Source: Candidatus Schekmanbacteria bacterium (GTDB lineage Bacteria > Schekmanbacteria > GWA2-38-11 > J061). Taken from it: a stretch of 64,000 nt of DNA. The notes under the pieces are model-generated. The model worked only from the letters and a program-made list of their open reading frames with translations. It had not been told where the DNA came from and ran no database searches. The stretch is taken from positions 1-64,000 of the forward strand of contig JACRJM010000004.1 in assembly GCA_016219965.1 (NCBI GenBank), given 5' to 3'. Below, piece by piece: positions 8,899 to 17,754 of the stretch (positions within the stretch are counted from its first letter, which is position 1; each line of letters opens with the position of its first letter). Both the position numbers and the translations under genes were made by a program.

Positions 8899-10383
8899 CT
8901 ATTTAATTTCTACCGTTTTTTCTGCAATCGATATGTTGTTGTTCTCACTCCGTTCGATGATCTGTTTGTCGTAGTCACACAACACTTTGATATAATATGT
9001 TCCGGCAGGAACTGATTCCGGATCATTCCATTTAAAAGTAATATTTTTAAATGCTTTTTTCGCAATCTTGTCAACTGCCATATTCCCAATCACATAATAA
9101 TATGAATTGTCATTATTTGGATACAATGATAATACAACCCTTGATGGTGAAGCTGTCATTTCCCCGATGTTCTGTATTTTACACTTTACTGTCAGTGTTA
9201 TTGCGTTTTCTTCCATTGTTTTTTGCACTGAAACTTCTTTAACGACAAGGTCAGGTTGTTTTAATTTATCCTTTATTCCGTACTTCGAGATTATTTTTGG
9301 GGAAGATGGTTCATTAATATCAATTATTATCAATCCTTTTCCGTCTGCCACATAGGCGTATCTGCCTGATACTTTGATGTCGCTGGCATAGACTGGCGTA
9401 TCAATGGAGCCCAGTAATTCAAGAGAAGAATCATCGCTTTTATCGAATATTTCAACTCCCGATGCTCCTTCGGCAACATATAATTTATTTCCTGCCGCGG
9501 TCATCGCTGTAACTGTATCTGCCGCATGTTTCTCAATGTGATTTTTTGTTTTACTATCATAACCTGTGTATATGAAAGATTGAATGCAGTTTCCTACTGA
9601 ATAGATGGCTCTGTTGTCATATAAATTCATTATGCCTCCGTTTATACAGCCAGAAACATCGTATTCTTTACTGTTTAAATACCCAGAAAGGTCTTCCCCA
9701 AATAAATTAAATTTGCCAATATCAAATACAATATAGTAGGTGCGATTACCACAACCCTTCCAGCCAGCGCAATATTCTGTATACCATATTAGCCAGGCAG
9801 AAGTGCCGGATATGAAGATATTCTCAAATCTGCTTAGTGAATAATAACTGGCCCACCCGGTGCCCTCTTCTTTTAAATATGTCCATGCTTCAAGGCTTGG
9901 CATAGTGCTATCATTAACATCAACAATTTCCAAAAATGTGCTAAACCCTTCATAATAATCACCGGCACTGCTCACTATATAGGCTTTCCCATTGATTATC
10001 TTGAATTTGTTGATTTCCCCTTTTGCTTCATAAATATTTAAGACCTTAGGTGAAGAGGGCTTGCTGACATTTACTGAGGTAAGCGTGCTTCCAGAGGCAA
10101 CAAAAAGTGTTTTTCCTGAAAGGGCAAAATCAGAGACTTCTCCATTATAAACCCCAAGCAGTTTAGGGTGGGTAGGTTTTTTCACATCTATTATACTGAT
10201 TCCATAATTTCCATTGGAAACATAAGCTTTATTGTCTGACAGACTTATGCTGTACGTGTCCCTGTAAATGGTGCCCGCAGTTCGGAGTTCAGGGGGAGTT
10301 GTGCCGACATCAAATGCCTTTGAAGTGACTGGCAGTAATAAAATGGATACAAAAAGGAAAATGATTAGCAATTTGCTTGACAT
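8899..10383 (-). CDS. Exported LVIVD-repeat protein with C-terminal CARDB-like domain
   Basis: A 494-residue protein with a signal peptide (about residues 1-23, cut after SKA). Repeated units of the LVIVD type follow, such as YGISIIDVKKPTHPKLLG and GLIIIDINEPSSPKIIS, and should fold as a beta-propeller. The last 115 residues starting at QPDLVVKEVSVQ resemble a CARDB immunoglobulin-like adhesion module. It is probably a surface or periplasmic binding protein with no known ligand. It converges on the aldo/keto reductase, 10 bp from its stop. A larger relative is at 29470-31632. Confidence 0.85.
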   Translation of the reverse strand: MSSKLLIIFLFVSILLLPVTSKAFDVGTTPPELRTAGTIYRDTYSISLSDNKAYVSNGNYGISIIDVKKPTHPKLLGVYNGEVSDFALSGKTLFVASGSTLTSVNVSKPSSPKVLNIYEAKGEINKFKIINGKAYIVSSAGDYYEGFSTFLEIVDVNDSTMPSLEAWTYLKEEGTGWASYYSLSRFENIFISGTSAWLIWYTEYCAGWKGCGNRTYYIVFDIGKFNLFGEDLSGYLNSKEYDVSGCINGGIMNLYDNRAIYSVGNCIQSFIYTGYDSKTKNHIEKHAADTVTAMTAAGNKLYVAEGASGVEIFDKSDDSSLELLGSIDTPVYASDIKVSGRYAYVADGKGLIIIDINEPSSPKIISKYGIKDKLKQPDLVVKEVSVQKTMEENAITLTVKCKIQNIGEMTASPSRVVLSLYPNNDNSYYYVIGNMAVDKIAKKAFKNITFKWNDPESVPAGTYYIKVLCDYDKQIIERSENNNISIAEKTVEIK

Positions 10384-10790
10384 ATAATTAATAAATTAAT
10401 GAAAGGAATGAAAAAAGGCAATGTTAATTTTAATTAGGCTCTCGAATTTTTTATAATGCCTTTTAGTTTAAAGATGTTATGACTTCGCTAAAGTCGAGAG
10501 TTTTCAAAGAGAAAACTTTTAGTAGCGCCTTGATTTTGTAAAGAAAGTAAAATAAAAATTCACGTGTATTGACTGATAATATTTGAATCTTTATTTTGGG
10601 ATTTAAAAAATTAGAGCTCTCTCTACAACGAAAAATGTCAAAACTTGTACATCGTTGTCACGTTGTTGACGGAATGAAGAATCATTTATGGTGTAAATTT
10701 TTTTTCATAACTTTAACATGGAAAAATAAATAATTAACGTTATCAGGGGCATGCCTTGTTGAAATAGCTTGTAATGAGTTTGCTGTTACA
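10384..10790. other. AT-rich non-coding region upstream of the pilin operon
   Basis: About 400 bp with no credible ORF. It holds small hairpins (GTTTTC/GAAAAC around 10508-10525 followed by TTTT) and separates the minus-strand LVIVD gene from the control region of the plus-strand pilin operon. No further recognisable element was found. Confidence 0.6.
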
Positions 10791-10808
10791 TAGGCACAGT
10801 AATTGCAT
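10791..10808 (+). promoter_or_regulatory. Candidate sigma-54 (-24/-12) promoter of the pilin operon
   Basis: The sequence tAGGCACAGTAATTGCAT matches the RpoN consensus TTGGCAC-N5-TTGCA with one mismatch. The invariant GG at 10793-10794 and GC at 10805-10806 are separated by exactly 10 bp. Transcription would begin near 10818, about 57 bp before the riboswitch. Type IV pilin genes are commonly sigma-54 dependent. No enhancer protein gene is adjacent. Confidence 0.65.
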
Positions 10809-10874
10809 GTTCGCCAAAGCAACTTAATAAATTTGGAGAATAAGAAAAATATTAAACTTTAAATTGTAATTTAG

Positions 10875-10962
10875 CGGGTCTCCGAAAAGGTAAACCCTGT
10901 GAGAGCAGGGGGCACAAAGCTTCGAATCCTTCAAGGGATGGTCGGGCTACCGAAGAGACAAA
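10875..10962 (+). promoter_or_regulatory. GEMM-I riboswitch (probable cyclic di-GMP sensor)
   Basis: The layout fits GEMM-I. P1 is formed by GTCTC (10878-10882) and GAGAC (10955-10959). The conserved GGTAAACC is at 10889-10896. A CCCTGT/GCAGGG hairpin is capped by the GNRA loop GAGA at 10901-10904. CACAAAGC is at 10913-10920, and GGGATGG...GGGCTACCGA ends at 10953. The base corresponding to Vc2 G20 appears to be G (10889), which favours cyclic di-GMP over cyclic AMP-GMP, but this rests on a hand alignment. The 3' end of the aptamer can also pair with the following terminator arm, giving a switch. Confidence 0.85.
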
Positions 10963-10985
10963 TGAAACTAAGGCAGATTTAAGAG

Positions 10986-11024
10986 GCCTGTTTCTTCGGT
11001 ATTGAAGAAACAGGCTTTTTTTTT
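10986..11024 (+). terminator. Intrinsic terminator acting as riboswitch expression platform
   Basis: A perfect 12-bp stem (GCCTGTTTCTTC at 10986-10997 with GAAGAAACAGGC at 11004-11015), a 6-nt loop and nine T residues. Its 5' arm region 10990-10999 can instead pair over 10 positions, one a G-U, with 10950-10959, the end of the aptamer including the P1 3' strand. The two structures exclude each other. Ligand binding that stabilises P1 should free the terminator, so the expected output is OFF with ligand. Confidence 0.88.
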
Positions 11025-11038
11025 GGAAGAGAGTGATT

Positions 11039-11431
11039 GTGAAGGGGAACATTTTAAAACAGAATAAAGGATTTACTTTTGTTGAGTCGCTCGTTGCCTT
11101 ACTTATATTTTCAATTGTAATGATAGGTTTCAATGCTCTTTTAACAACCGTCATAAAAAACAATTTCTTAAATAAAAAAATTACCACAGCAACAGCCCTT
11201 GTTAGAGACAAAATCGAGGATTTAAAAAGCAAAGGATACACAAGTTCTGATTTATCTTCTGGTTCCCATTCGGATTCAAATAATCCAATTAATGAAATAG
11301 GAACAAACGGAGGAATATTTACCAGGAATTGGAATGTTGTTGAGGCAAGCAGCATGAAAAACGTTACTGTCACAGTCAGCTGGGATTCTGGTAAGCATAA
11401 TGTATCTCTTACAGCAAAGGTTATTCAATAG
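11039..11431 (+). CDS. PilV-like minor type IV prepilin
   Basis: Prepilin-like protein with leader ending KQNKG and mature N-terminus FTFVESLVALLIFSIVMIG, keeping the Glu at mature position 5 and the long hydrophobic helix. Prepilin peptidase should cut after the Gly. The GTG at 11039 is preferred to the GTG at 11033 because GGAAGA at 11025-11030 is 8 nt away. The start lies only 15 nt past the T-run of the riboswitch terminator. It is the first gene of a pilV-pilW-pilX-like operon whose products prime assembly of pili or pseudopili. Confidence 0.85.
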   Translation: MKGNILKQNKGFTFVESLVALLIFSIVMIGFNALLTTVIKNNFLNKKITTATALVRDKIEDLKSKGYTSSDLSSGSHSDSNNPINEIGTNGGIFTRNWNVVEASSMKNVTVTVSWDSGKHNVSLTAKVIQ

Positions 11432-11435
11432 CTCT

Positions 11436-12338
11436 ATGGCTATAAAGATAAAAAATAAAAATGGTTTTACCTTGATTGAGTTATTGGTTGCATTGTTTAT
11501 TTCATTAGCGACTGCATCTATAGCATATACGTTTATGAGCTTTAATGAAAAGGCTTACACGGTTGAGGACGAAAAACTTCATATGCAGCAGAGCGCAAGG
11601 ACAGCAGTTGAAATGATTCAGAGGGATATTTTGTTTGCAGGAATGGGTTCTAATGTATTCTGTTCGCAGGGTAATGTTGGATCAATAAAACCTGCTTATG
11701 GAGGAGGCGGTGCTAACTCTGATTCCATATCAGTATATTCTCCGACAGCTGATCCTGTTCTAACTACTCTAAGTATTGATATGGCGGATTCATCTGATCA
11801 GTTTCAGGTCACCGATGTATCAGGATTTGTAGGTTGGGTGAACGGTAAGGGAATAATCTGCGATGGTGTTAATTATCAGAGATTCAACATTAATCTGGTT
11901 CAGGAGGATACTAAAACAATTCAACACAATAGCGATTATCCAGCGGCACATCAATATGCTGCTGGTACGCAACTGTTACTTTTCAAAGGGAAGGAGATGA
12001 TTTACTCCATAGATAATTCTGATCCCTCGCATCCTTCACTTACTAAAGAAATATTATCTTGGGACAATACGCTCAGTTTAGGCGCTAGTTCCGGAAGAAA
12101 GATTGTCGCTAAAGATGTTGAAGCAATGCAGTTGGTTTATATTCTGGCTAATGGAACTTCTACTCAAAATCCCGCTAATCCCAGTGATATCCGGGCTGTG
12201 AAAATAACTTTCGTGGCGAGGACAGAACATTCTGATTCAAATTACAATCAGGGAGATAGCCCTTTTACTGCACTGAATGAAAGAGATGGATACAGAAGAA
12301 TGCTTTTGAGCGCAATAATCAAACCACGGAATATTTAA
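11436..12338 (+). CDS. PilW-like minor type IV prepilin
   Basis: About 300 residues. Leader MAIKIKNKNG is followed by FTLIELLVALFISLATASIAY, a standard prepilin cleavage site and helix with Glu5. A PilW-type C-terminal part follows, with QSARTAVEMIQRDILFAGMG typical of PilW proteins. The ATG at 11436 gives a short leader. An in-frame ATG at 11400 lies inside the preceding gene and would add 12 residues. There are 4 bp between the two genes, so translation is probably coupled. Confidence 0.85.
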   Translation: MAIKIKNKNGFTLIELLVALFISLATASIAYTFMSFNEKAYTVEDEKLHMQQSARTAVEMIQRDILFAGMGSNVFCSQGNVGSIKPAYGGGGANSDSISVYSPTADPVLTTLSIDMADSSDQFQVTDVSGFVGWVNGKGIICDGVNYQRFNINLVQEDTKTIQHNSDYPAAHQYAAGTQLLLFKGKEMIYSIDNSDPSHPSLTKEILSWDNTLSLGASSGRKIVAKDVEAMQLVYILANGTSTQNPANPSDIRAVKITFVARTEHSDSNYNQGDSPFTALNERDGYRRMLLSAIIKPRNI

Positions 12339-12373
12339 CATAACTTAAATACATTGTTGAAGGATGCTCAACT

Positions 12374-14041
12374 ATGAATAGAAGCAAAAACAATAAAGGC
12401 GCGGCGCTCATTATCATTCTGCTTATTAGTGCTGTTCTAACCATTCTGGGTACAGTAGCAATGACCATCTCAACTACTGAGAATAAGATGAACAGCAAAC
12501 AGCAGACTTCAAGTCAGGCTTTGTATGCTGCTGATGGAGGAGTAAATCATAGTATTTTAAATCTTAGAGCTCAGGTTAAAACAATTTTACCAGGCAATCT
12601 GAATTCAGTAACGGATGGTTCTTTGATTAATCAGTATGTGGTAAACAATGATCCGGCTGGATTCATGGCAGCTTATGGTGGTTTTAGCAAGATCAACAAT
12701 CAGAAAGCGACTCTTACATCTGTTTCCGGATCACTGGGACAGGGGAATTATACAGCGACTATTACCGTAGAATCCGATGGCAATCCCTCAAGCCCAAGCA
12801 CCAATATTTACGTGTTTCCCTTTAAATACACTATTCTCTCTAATGGATCCGGACTTAACAACTCGTCAAAAAGTATTATAGCTAACGGTACATTTGAAGT
12901 TACTGTAATGAGATCCAGTTTTGCACGTTACGCCCTTTTTACTAATGACCAAAGAAATGCTGTTGGTACCAGGGTCTGGTTTACGGGAAACACAAATTTT
13001 AAAGGACCAGTGCATACTAATGGCAGATTTAATTTCGCGAATAACCCAAGCGGAAGTTTCAGCGGATTGGTTACAAGTGCAGGAAGAGACTGCCCTACAT
13101 GTGCTCCAAGCAGTATGGCTAATTATTATAATAATGGTTCTATGAAAACCCTTGATGATAACCACAATGGTACGAAGGATGTTCCGACATTTACTGCTGG
13201 TTTTAACCGTGGTGTCAACCCAATAAATCTACCAACTTTAACAGATGCTGACACTCAAAAGAAAAGAGCTTTAGGTTTGTCTGATGCAGACTCAATTCCT
13301 GCTAAATCTACCGGAGTTTATGTTGAAACAGCTTCCGGCAATGTTAAAGGAGGAATTTATATAAAAGGAGCATCATCCATAACATTGGGGAAAGATGCAT
13401 CTGGAAATGAAAAACATACCATTGTTCAAGGTTCAACAACTTCAACCATAACCGTTAACAGGACAACTAATCAAACTATGGTTACCACTGGAAGTACCAC
13501 AAATACATATAATGGCATATTGAATGGCATGATATTCAACGATGGTGGGGATATTACAAGTTTTTCCGGAACAGTTCAGAAAGATTCTCAGATCACTGTT
13601 GCTTCATCAAACAATATAACCATTACTAATAATGTTACTTATGAAGATGTTAATTCAGGGCCTCCGGTAAATGCTTCCGGAAAAACAAATGTTTTAGGAA
13701 TTGTTTCCTGGAATGGAAACGTAAAAATAGGGGCAACAGCTCCTAATAACATTAATGTTCATGCCACTGTTATGTCCGTAAACGGCGAGTTTAATGTGAC
13801 TAATTATAACACAGGAAGCCCACGAGGAACAGCGACAGTTCTTGGCGGTGTCATAGAAAACACTTATGGTGCATTCGGGACATTCAGCGGGACAACACCG
13901 GTTAGCGGTTACGGAAGGAATTTTGTTTATGATCAAAGAATGGGTGAAGGTATGAGTCCCCCATTTTTTCCTACAACGAGCAGTTTTACAAGCCAACAAA
14001 GTGGTCTCGATAATCTGCCTGTTTGGAAAGGAGGTGGTTAA
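12374..14041 (+). CDS. PilX-like pilus assembly protein, large
   Basis: A 555-residue protein with the PilX-type N-terminus: a short charged leader, then KGAALIIILLISAVLTILGTVAMT and SSQALYAADGGVNHSI. This lacks a classical FTLIE site but matches PilX N-terminal domains. The remainder is Ser/Thr/Asn/Gly-rich and beta-prone, much longer than classical PilX (about 200 residues), and includes CPTC near residue 240. It probably forms a tip or surface part of the minor-pilin complex. SD-like AAGGA lies before the ATG. It is third in the riboswitch-controlled operon. Confidence 0.8.
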   Translation: MNRSKNNKGAALIIILLISAVLTILGTVAMTISTTENKMNSKQQTSSQALYAADGGVNHSILNLRAQVKTILPGNLNSVTDGSLINQYVVNNDPAGFMAAYGGFSKINNQKATLTSVSGSLGQGNYTATITVESDGNPSSPSTNIYVFPFKYTILSNGSGLNNSSKSIIANGTFEVTVMRSSFARYALFTNDQRNAVGTRVWFTGNTNFKGPVHTNGRFNFANNPSGSFSGLVTSAGRDCPTCAPSSMANYYNNGSMKTLDDNHNGTKDVPTFTAGFNRGVNPINLPTLTDADTQKKRALGLSDADSIPAKSTGVYVETASGNVKGGIYIKGASSITLGKDASGNEKHTIVQGSTTSTITVNRTTNQTMVTTGSTTNTYNGILNGMIFNDGGDITSFSGTVQKDSQITVASSNNITITNNVTYEDVNSGPPVNASGKTNVLGIVSWNGNVKIGATAPNNINVHATVMSVNGEFNVTNYNTGSPRGTATVLGGVIENTYGAFGTFSGTTPVSGYGRNFVYDQRMGEGMSPPFFPTTSSFTSQQSGLDNLPVWKGGG

Positions 14042-14097
14042 ACTAAAATTATTTTTTGTATCGCTTAAACAGAATACAACATAAGGAGGAGATTTAT

Positions 14098-14331
14098 ATG
14101 AGTATGAACAAAACTGCGTTAAGAAAAATCACGATTTGTATGTTTTTGATTTTATTCCTCACTCCCTTTTTCTCTTCCGGTTTGGCGAAATTTTCAGAAA
14201 CTAAAGTGATGCTGGGAATAACACAAGATACTGTCTCAATTTATATAGCTTCCGGGGAAGGAGATGATCCAACCACTCCAAGCCCAGAGCCAAACCCGAC
14301 GCCTGACGGAGGAGACATATTGACTCAGTAG
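14098..14331 (+). CDS. Small exported proline-rich protein, unknown function
   Basis: A 77-residue product starting at an ATG with a strong AAGGAGGAG site (14083-14091). It has a hydrophobic signal segment around residues 12-28, then a short folded part and an acidic/proline tail (TPSPEPNPTPDGG). The ATG-less extension upstream to 14056 has no support. It closes the pilin operon and is followed by a terminator, so it probably serves pilus assembly or surface display. I do not recognise a family. Confidence 0.72.
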   Translation: MSMNKTALRKITICMFLILFLTPFFSSGLAKFSETKVMLGITQDTVSIYIASGEGDDPTTPSPEPNPTPDGGDILTQ

Positions 14332-14358
14332 GCATTCTTTGAAATTTGTTTGTAATTA

Positions 14359-14416
14359 AGAGGGGTATATTATTTTCATATGAGTTGAAAAGTATATACC
14401 CCTCTAACCTTTTCTT
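14359..14416 (+). terminator. Terminator of the pilin operon
   Basis: Perfect 12-bp inverted repeat AGAGGGGTATAT (14359-14370) with ATATACCCCTCT (14394-14405), loop about 23 nt, followed by the T-rich AACCTTTTCTT. It lies 28 bp past the last gene. Confidence 0.75.
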
Positions 14417-14552
14417 CTAATTTCCCTTTCTGATGCAATTCGTATGACACTTTTTTTTGAAACTAATATTCCCTAATAATTTAAACATTGATTTTGTCAG
14501 ATAGATAAATTTATAAATGTTAGAAATAATGGTAGTATTTAAAATAAAAAAG

Positions 14553-14625
<73 letters not shown>

Positions 14626-14822
14626 ACCAATAATCAGCAGGAAAAATAAAATTGTGCTTTTATTTAAAAGAGCATTAGACAAAAGTCAAGGATTGATTTT
14701 CCTTCATAAGGGCTTATTATTAATTAAACTTTGACGAAGACCGCGAACCCGTTTCCGAGTAAATATTTAAATACTATTCGCTTTGTTTGGACAGTTTATA
14801 AAAGTTTCCAGGAGGATTTAAT

Positions 14823-17444
14823 ATTTTAAGTCATATAGGAAAACGATTTGTAATTTTGCTACTGTTAGTAGTTATTCTCCCAATTGTCATTATGACTTTT
14901 CTTTTTAATGATGAAGAGATTAAAATCAGTTCATTGGGTTTGTATATACATATTGCCATTCTTCTTACGGTTTCAATCAGTTTGATTACAATAATATCTG
15001 CTATTTATTCAAAAAAGATTGCAGCTCAACTCGCTGATATTGCGAACACGGCAGAGAAAATTTCAAAGGGGAATTTTAACGAGCGTGTGAAAGTTGAGAA
15101 CAAAAAAGGAGAAATTTTACGGCTCGCAACAGCATTTAATGAAATGGTTAAAAAGCTTGAAGAATCACTTCAGTTTCGTGAAAGCGACAAAAAGTATGCA
15201 GAGAACATTATAGAGTCTGCTAATACAATTATTATCGGTGGAGACCTCAAGGGTATAGTACGAATATTTAACAAGGAAGCAGAGAATATCACTGGTTATA
15301 AAAAAGAAGAAGTCATAGGAAGAAATTTTTTCGAAATTTTCGCGCCCAAAGAAATTGCCGCTTTTATACAGCAAAGGTTTATGGAATGGGCTATGAGTAA
15401 TCAGGATTATGTGAGGAATTCGCAATACCCTTTAGTTACAAAATCAGGAGATAACCGCATTATAGCCTGGCGAAACAGCGTAGTAAAAGAAGATGGAAAA
15501 ATTACAGGGACTATCTCATTCGGCATTGATATTACAGACCAGAAGAAAGCAGAAGAGTTCGAGGAGCGTCTTGTCTCGATTCTCAATGCATCACCAGATT
15601 TTATATCTCTTTTTGACCGTGAAGGGAATATTCTTTATCTGAACAGGGCGGGCAGGAGAATGGCAGGTGTCCCTGAGGGAGAGTATGTATCGTCTACCAC
15701 TGCTATCTATGACTATTATCCTGAAAGTGAGAGAGAGAGAATAAAAAATGAATGGCTGCCTGTTGCTGAACAGGATGGCATATGGTCAGGCGAGACATCG
15801 ATTTTAAACAGGACTGGATACGAAATACCTGTCTCCCAGGTGATTATTGCTCATAAGGAAAATGATGGCACATTGAGATATTTTTCATGCATAGCAAGGG
15901 ATATTACTGAAATAAAACAGATGCTGTCTGTGCTTGATCAGTCTGAAAGACGTTTCCGCGCTCTTTTTGAAGAGTCAAAAGACATGGTTTATATGAGCGT
16001 ACCTGAAGGCTATTTCATAGATATTAATCAGGCTGGAGTAGAACTGCTCGGATACTCGTCAAAAGAAGAGGCAATGCAGATTGACATTACAACATCCCTT
16101 TATTTAAACCCCATTAATAGAAAAAAATTGGCTGATGCCCTTGAAAACTATGGATTTGTAAAGGACTTTGAGACAGTTTTTATTAAGAAAAACGGAGACC
16201 TTATCAATGTGCTCTTAACATCTACAAACGTTCGAGATGATACAGGAAAAACAGTTATGTATCGGGGGATAATAAGGGACATTACGGAGCAGAAAAAGCT
16301 GGAACAACAATTGCTCCATGCACAAAAGATGGAAGCTATCGGCCAGCTTGCAGGCGGCATAGCTCATGACTTTAATAATATTATGACTGCAATAATAGGA
16401 TATGGAAGCATCATCCAGAGGAAGCTGGACGCGGATGATCCGCTATACGCTTATGTTGACCCTCTGCTGGCATCAGCTGAGAAAGCTGCAAACCTGACGC
16501 AGAGCCTGCTTACATTCAGCAGAAAACAGGTAATGAATCCAAGACCAATCGACCTGAATTCAATAATAAGCGGACTACAGAAGCTGATGTCAAGACTGAT
16601 TAGCGAAGAGATTGAACTGAAGATATCTCTCTCAAGTGAACATCTGACAATATTTGCAGACAAAGGACAGATAGAGCAGGTCCTTATGAATCTTGTTGCC
16701 AATGCGAGAGACGCCATGCCTGATGGAGGGGTTTTGACTATTAACACTGATTCTGAATTTTTGGATAATGTCTTTATAAGGACACATGGATATGGCAAGC
16801 AAGGGGAATACGTTGTTTTTTCTGTTAGTGATACAGGTATTGGCATGGATGAGAAAACAAGACTAAAAGTCTTTGAACCATTTTTTACTACCAAAGAAAT
16901 CGGCAAAGGTACCGGATTGGGGCTATCAATGGTTTACGGTATAATTAAACAGCATAACGGATATATTAATTTATACAGTGAGCCTGGCAAAGGTACAATA
17001 TTTAAGATATATATACCTCTTGAAAAAAAGAGGAGTGTAGAAGAAAAAGTTGAAAAAGAGTTAATCCCATCCGGAAAAGGTGAAATGATATTGATTGCAG
17101 AGGATGAGAGTGAAATAAGGAATTTGATAAGTGCTCTCCTTGATGAGTTTGGCTACAAGGTAATAGCAGCAGTTGACGGTGAAGATGCGGTATCAAAATT
17201 CAAGGAACATAAGGATGAAATAAATCTTCTTATCTTTGATGTAATAATGCCAAAGAAAAGCGGTAAAGACGCTTATTCTGAGATTAAGAAAATAGTTCCT
17301 AATATCAAGGCTATTTTTGTAAGCGGCTATGGAGGGGATATAATAACCCAAAAAGGCCTTATCGATGAAAACGCAAAATTCATACCAAAACCGATTTCTC
17401 CAAATGCATTTCTGAAAGCAATTCGTTCTGTCCTTGATTCATAA
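14823..17444 (+). CDS. Hybrid sensor histidine kinase: TM-HAMP-3xPAS-HisKA-HATPase-REC
   Basis: Membrane-bound sensor. Two membrane segments enclose a very short loop (about residues 9-28 and 42-63), then HAMP, three PAS domains (roughly 125-240, 245-365, 370-495), HisKA with the phospho-acceptor His in GGIAHDFNN near residue 515, an HATPase domain ending near 730 ([21 protein letters not shown]) and a C-terminal receiver ([13 protein letters not shown]). The best ribosome site AGGAGG (14810-14815) points to an ATT at 14823 seven bases later. The next possible start is a TTG at 14856 that has no site and cuts into the first membrane segment. It stands alone without an adjacent response regulator. 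The signal is unknown. Confidence 0.9.
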   Translation: MLSHIGKRFVILLLLVVILPIVIMTFLFNDEEIKISSLGLYIHIAILLTVSISLITIISAIYSKKIAAQLADIANTAEKISKGNFNERVKVENKKGEILRLATAFNEMVKKLEESLQFRESDKKYAENIIESANTIIIGGDLKGIVRIFNKEAENITGYKKEEVIGRNFFEIFAPKEIAAFIQQRFMEWAMSNQDYVRNSQYPLVTKSGDNRIIAWRNSVVKEDGKITGTISFGIDITDQKKAEEFEERLVSILNASPDFISLFDREGNILYLNRAGRRMAGVPEGEYVSSTTAIYDYYPESERERIKNEWLPVAEQDGIWSGETSILNRTGYEIPVSQVIIAHKENDGTLRYFSCIARDITEIKQMLSVLDQSERRFRALFEESKDMVYMSVPEGYFIDINQAGVELLGYSSKEEAMQIDITTSLYLNPINRKKLADALENYGFVKDFETVFIKKNGDLINVLLTSTNVRDDTGKTVMYRGIIRDITEQKKLEQQLLHAQKMEAIGQLAGGIAHDFNNIMTAIIGYGSIIQRKLDADDPLYAYVDPLLASAEKAANLTQSLLTFSRKQVMNPRPIDLNSIISGLQKLMSRLISEEIELKISLSSEHLTIFADKGQIEQVLMNLVANARDAMPDGGVLTINTDSEFLDNVFIRTHGYGKQGEYVVFSVSDTGIGMDEKTRLKVFEPFFTTKEIGKGTGLGLSMVYGIIKQHNGYINLYSEPGKGTIFKIYIPLEKKRSVEEKVEKELIPSGKGEMILIAEDESEIRNLISALLDEFGYKVIAAVDGEDAVSKFKEHKDEINLLIFDVIMPKKSGKDAYSEIKKIVPNIKAIFVSGYGGDIITQKGLIDENAKFIPKPISPNAFLKAIRSVLDS

Positions 17445-17486
17445 CGAAGTGTTCTTCTGATTTTATTTCTTTAAAGCTACAATGCC

Positions 17487-17557
17487 TGTCATTCCGCACT
17501 TGATGCGAAATCCAGTTTTCTCATTATTTCTGGATTCCCTCTTTCGAGGGAATGACA
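17487..17557. repeat. GTCATTCC palindromic repeat, complete two-hairpin copy
   Basis: Starts TGTCATTCCGCACTTGATGCG and ends CTTTCGAGGGAATGACA. The two ends are inverted copies, each forming a hairpin, with the ATCCAG/CTGGAT boxes pairing inside. Related copies occur at 27424 and 31680. It lies between the kinase and RHS genes. This is a common dispersed intergenic repeat type in many bacteria. Confidence 0.8.
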
Positions 17558-17672
17558 AAAAAGAATGATAATAATTGAATCCCCCCAGCACTTACCGTGG
17601 CAACGACGAGCGAAATTTTCAGTTGCTTTATATTGCTATAATTAAATATAACTTGTTAATAATATATTTATA

Positions 17673-17700
17673 TTGACAATTTAAACGTTAATGGTATTTA
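17673..17700 (+). promoter_or_regulatory. Candidate sigma-70 promoter for the RHS gene
   Basis: TTGACA at 17673-17678 is a perfect -35. TATTTA at 17695-17700 is a weak -10 after 16 bp. It lies 55 bp upstream of the RHS start in an AT-rich stretch. Support is by pattern only. Confidence 0.35.
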
Positions 17701-17754
17701 AGGTGCCGTTGGTGAGAATTCTATCTCTTATATTAAAAGCCTGGGAGAGATTTG

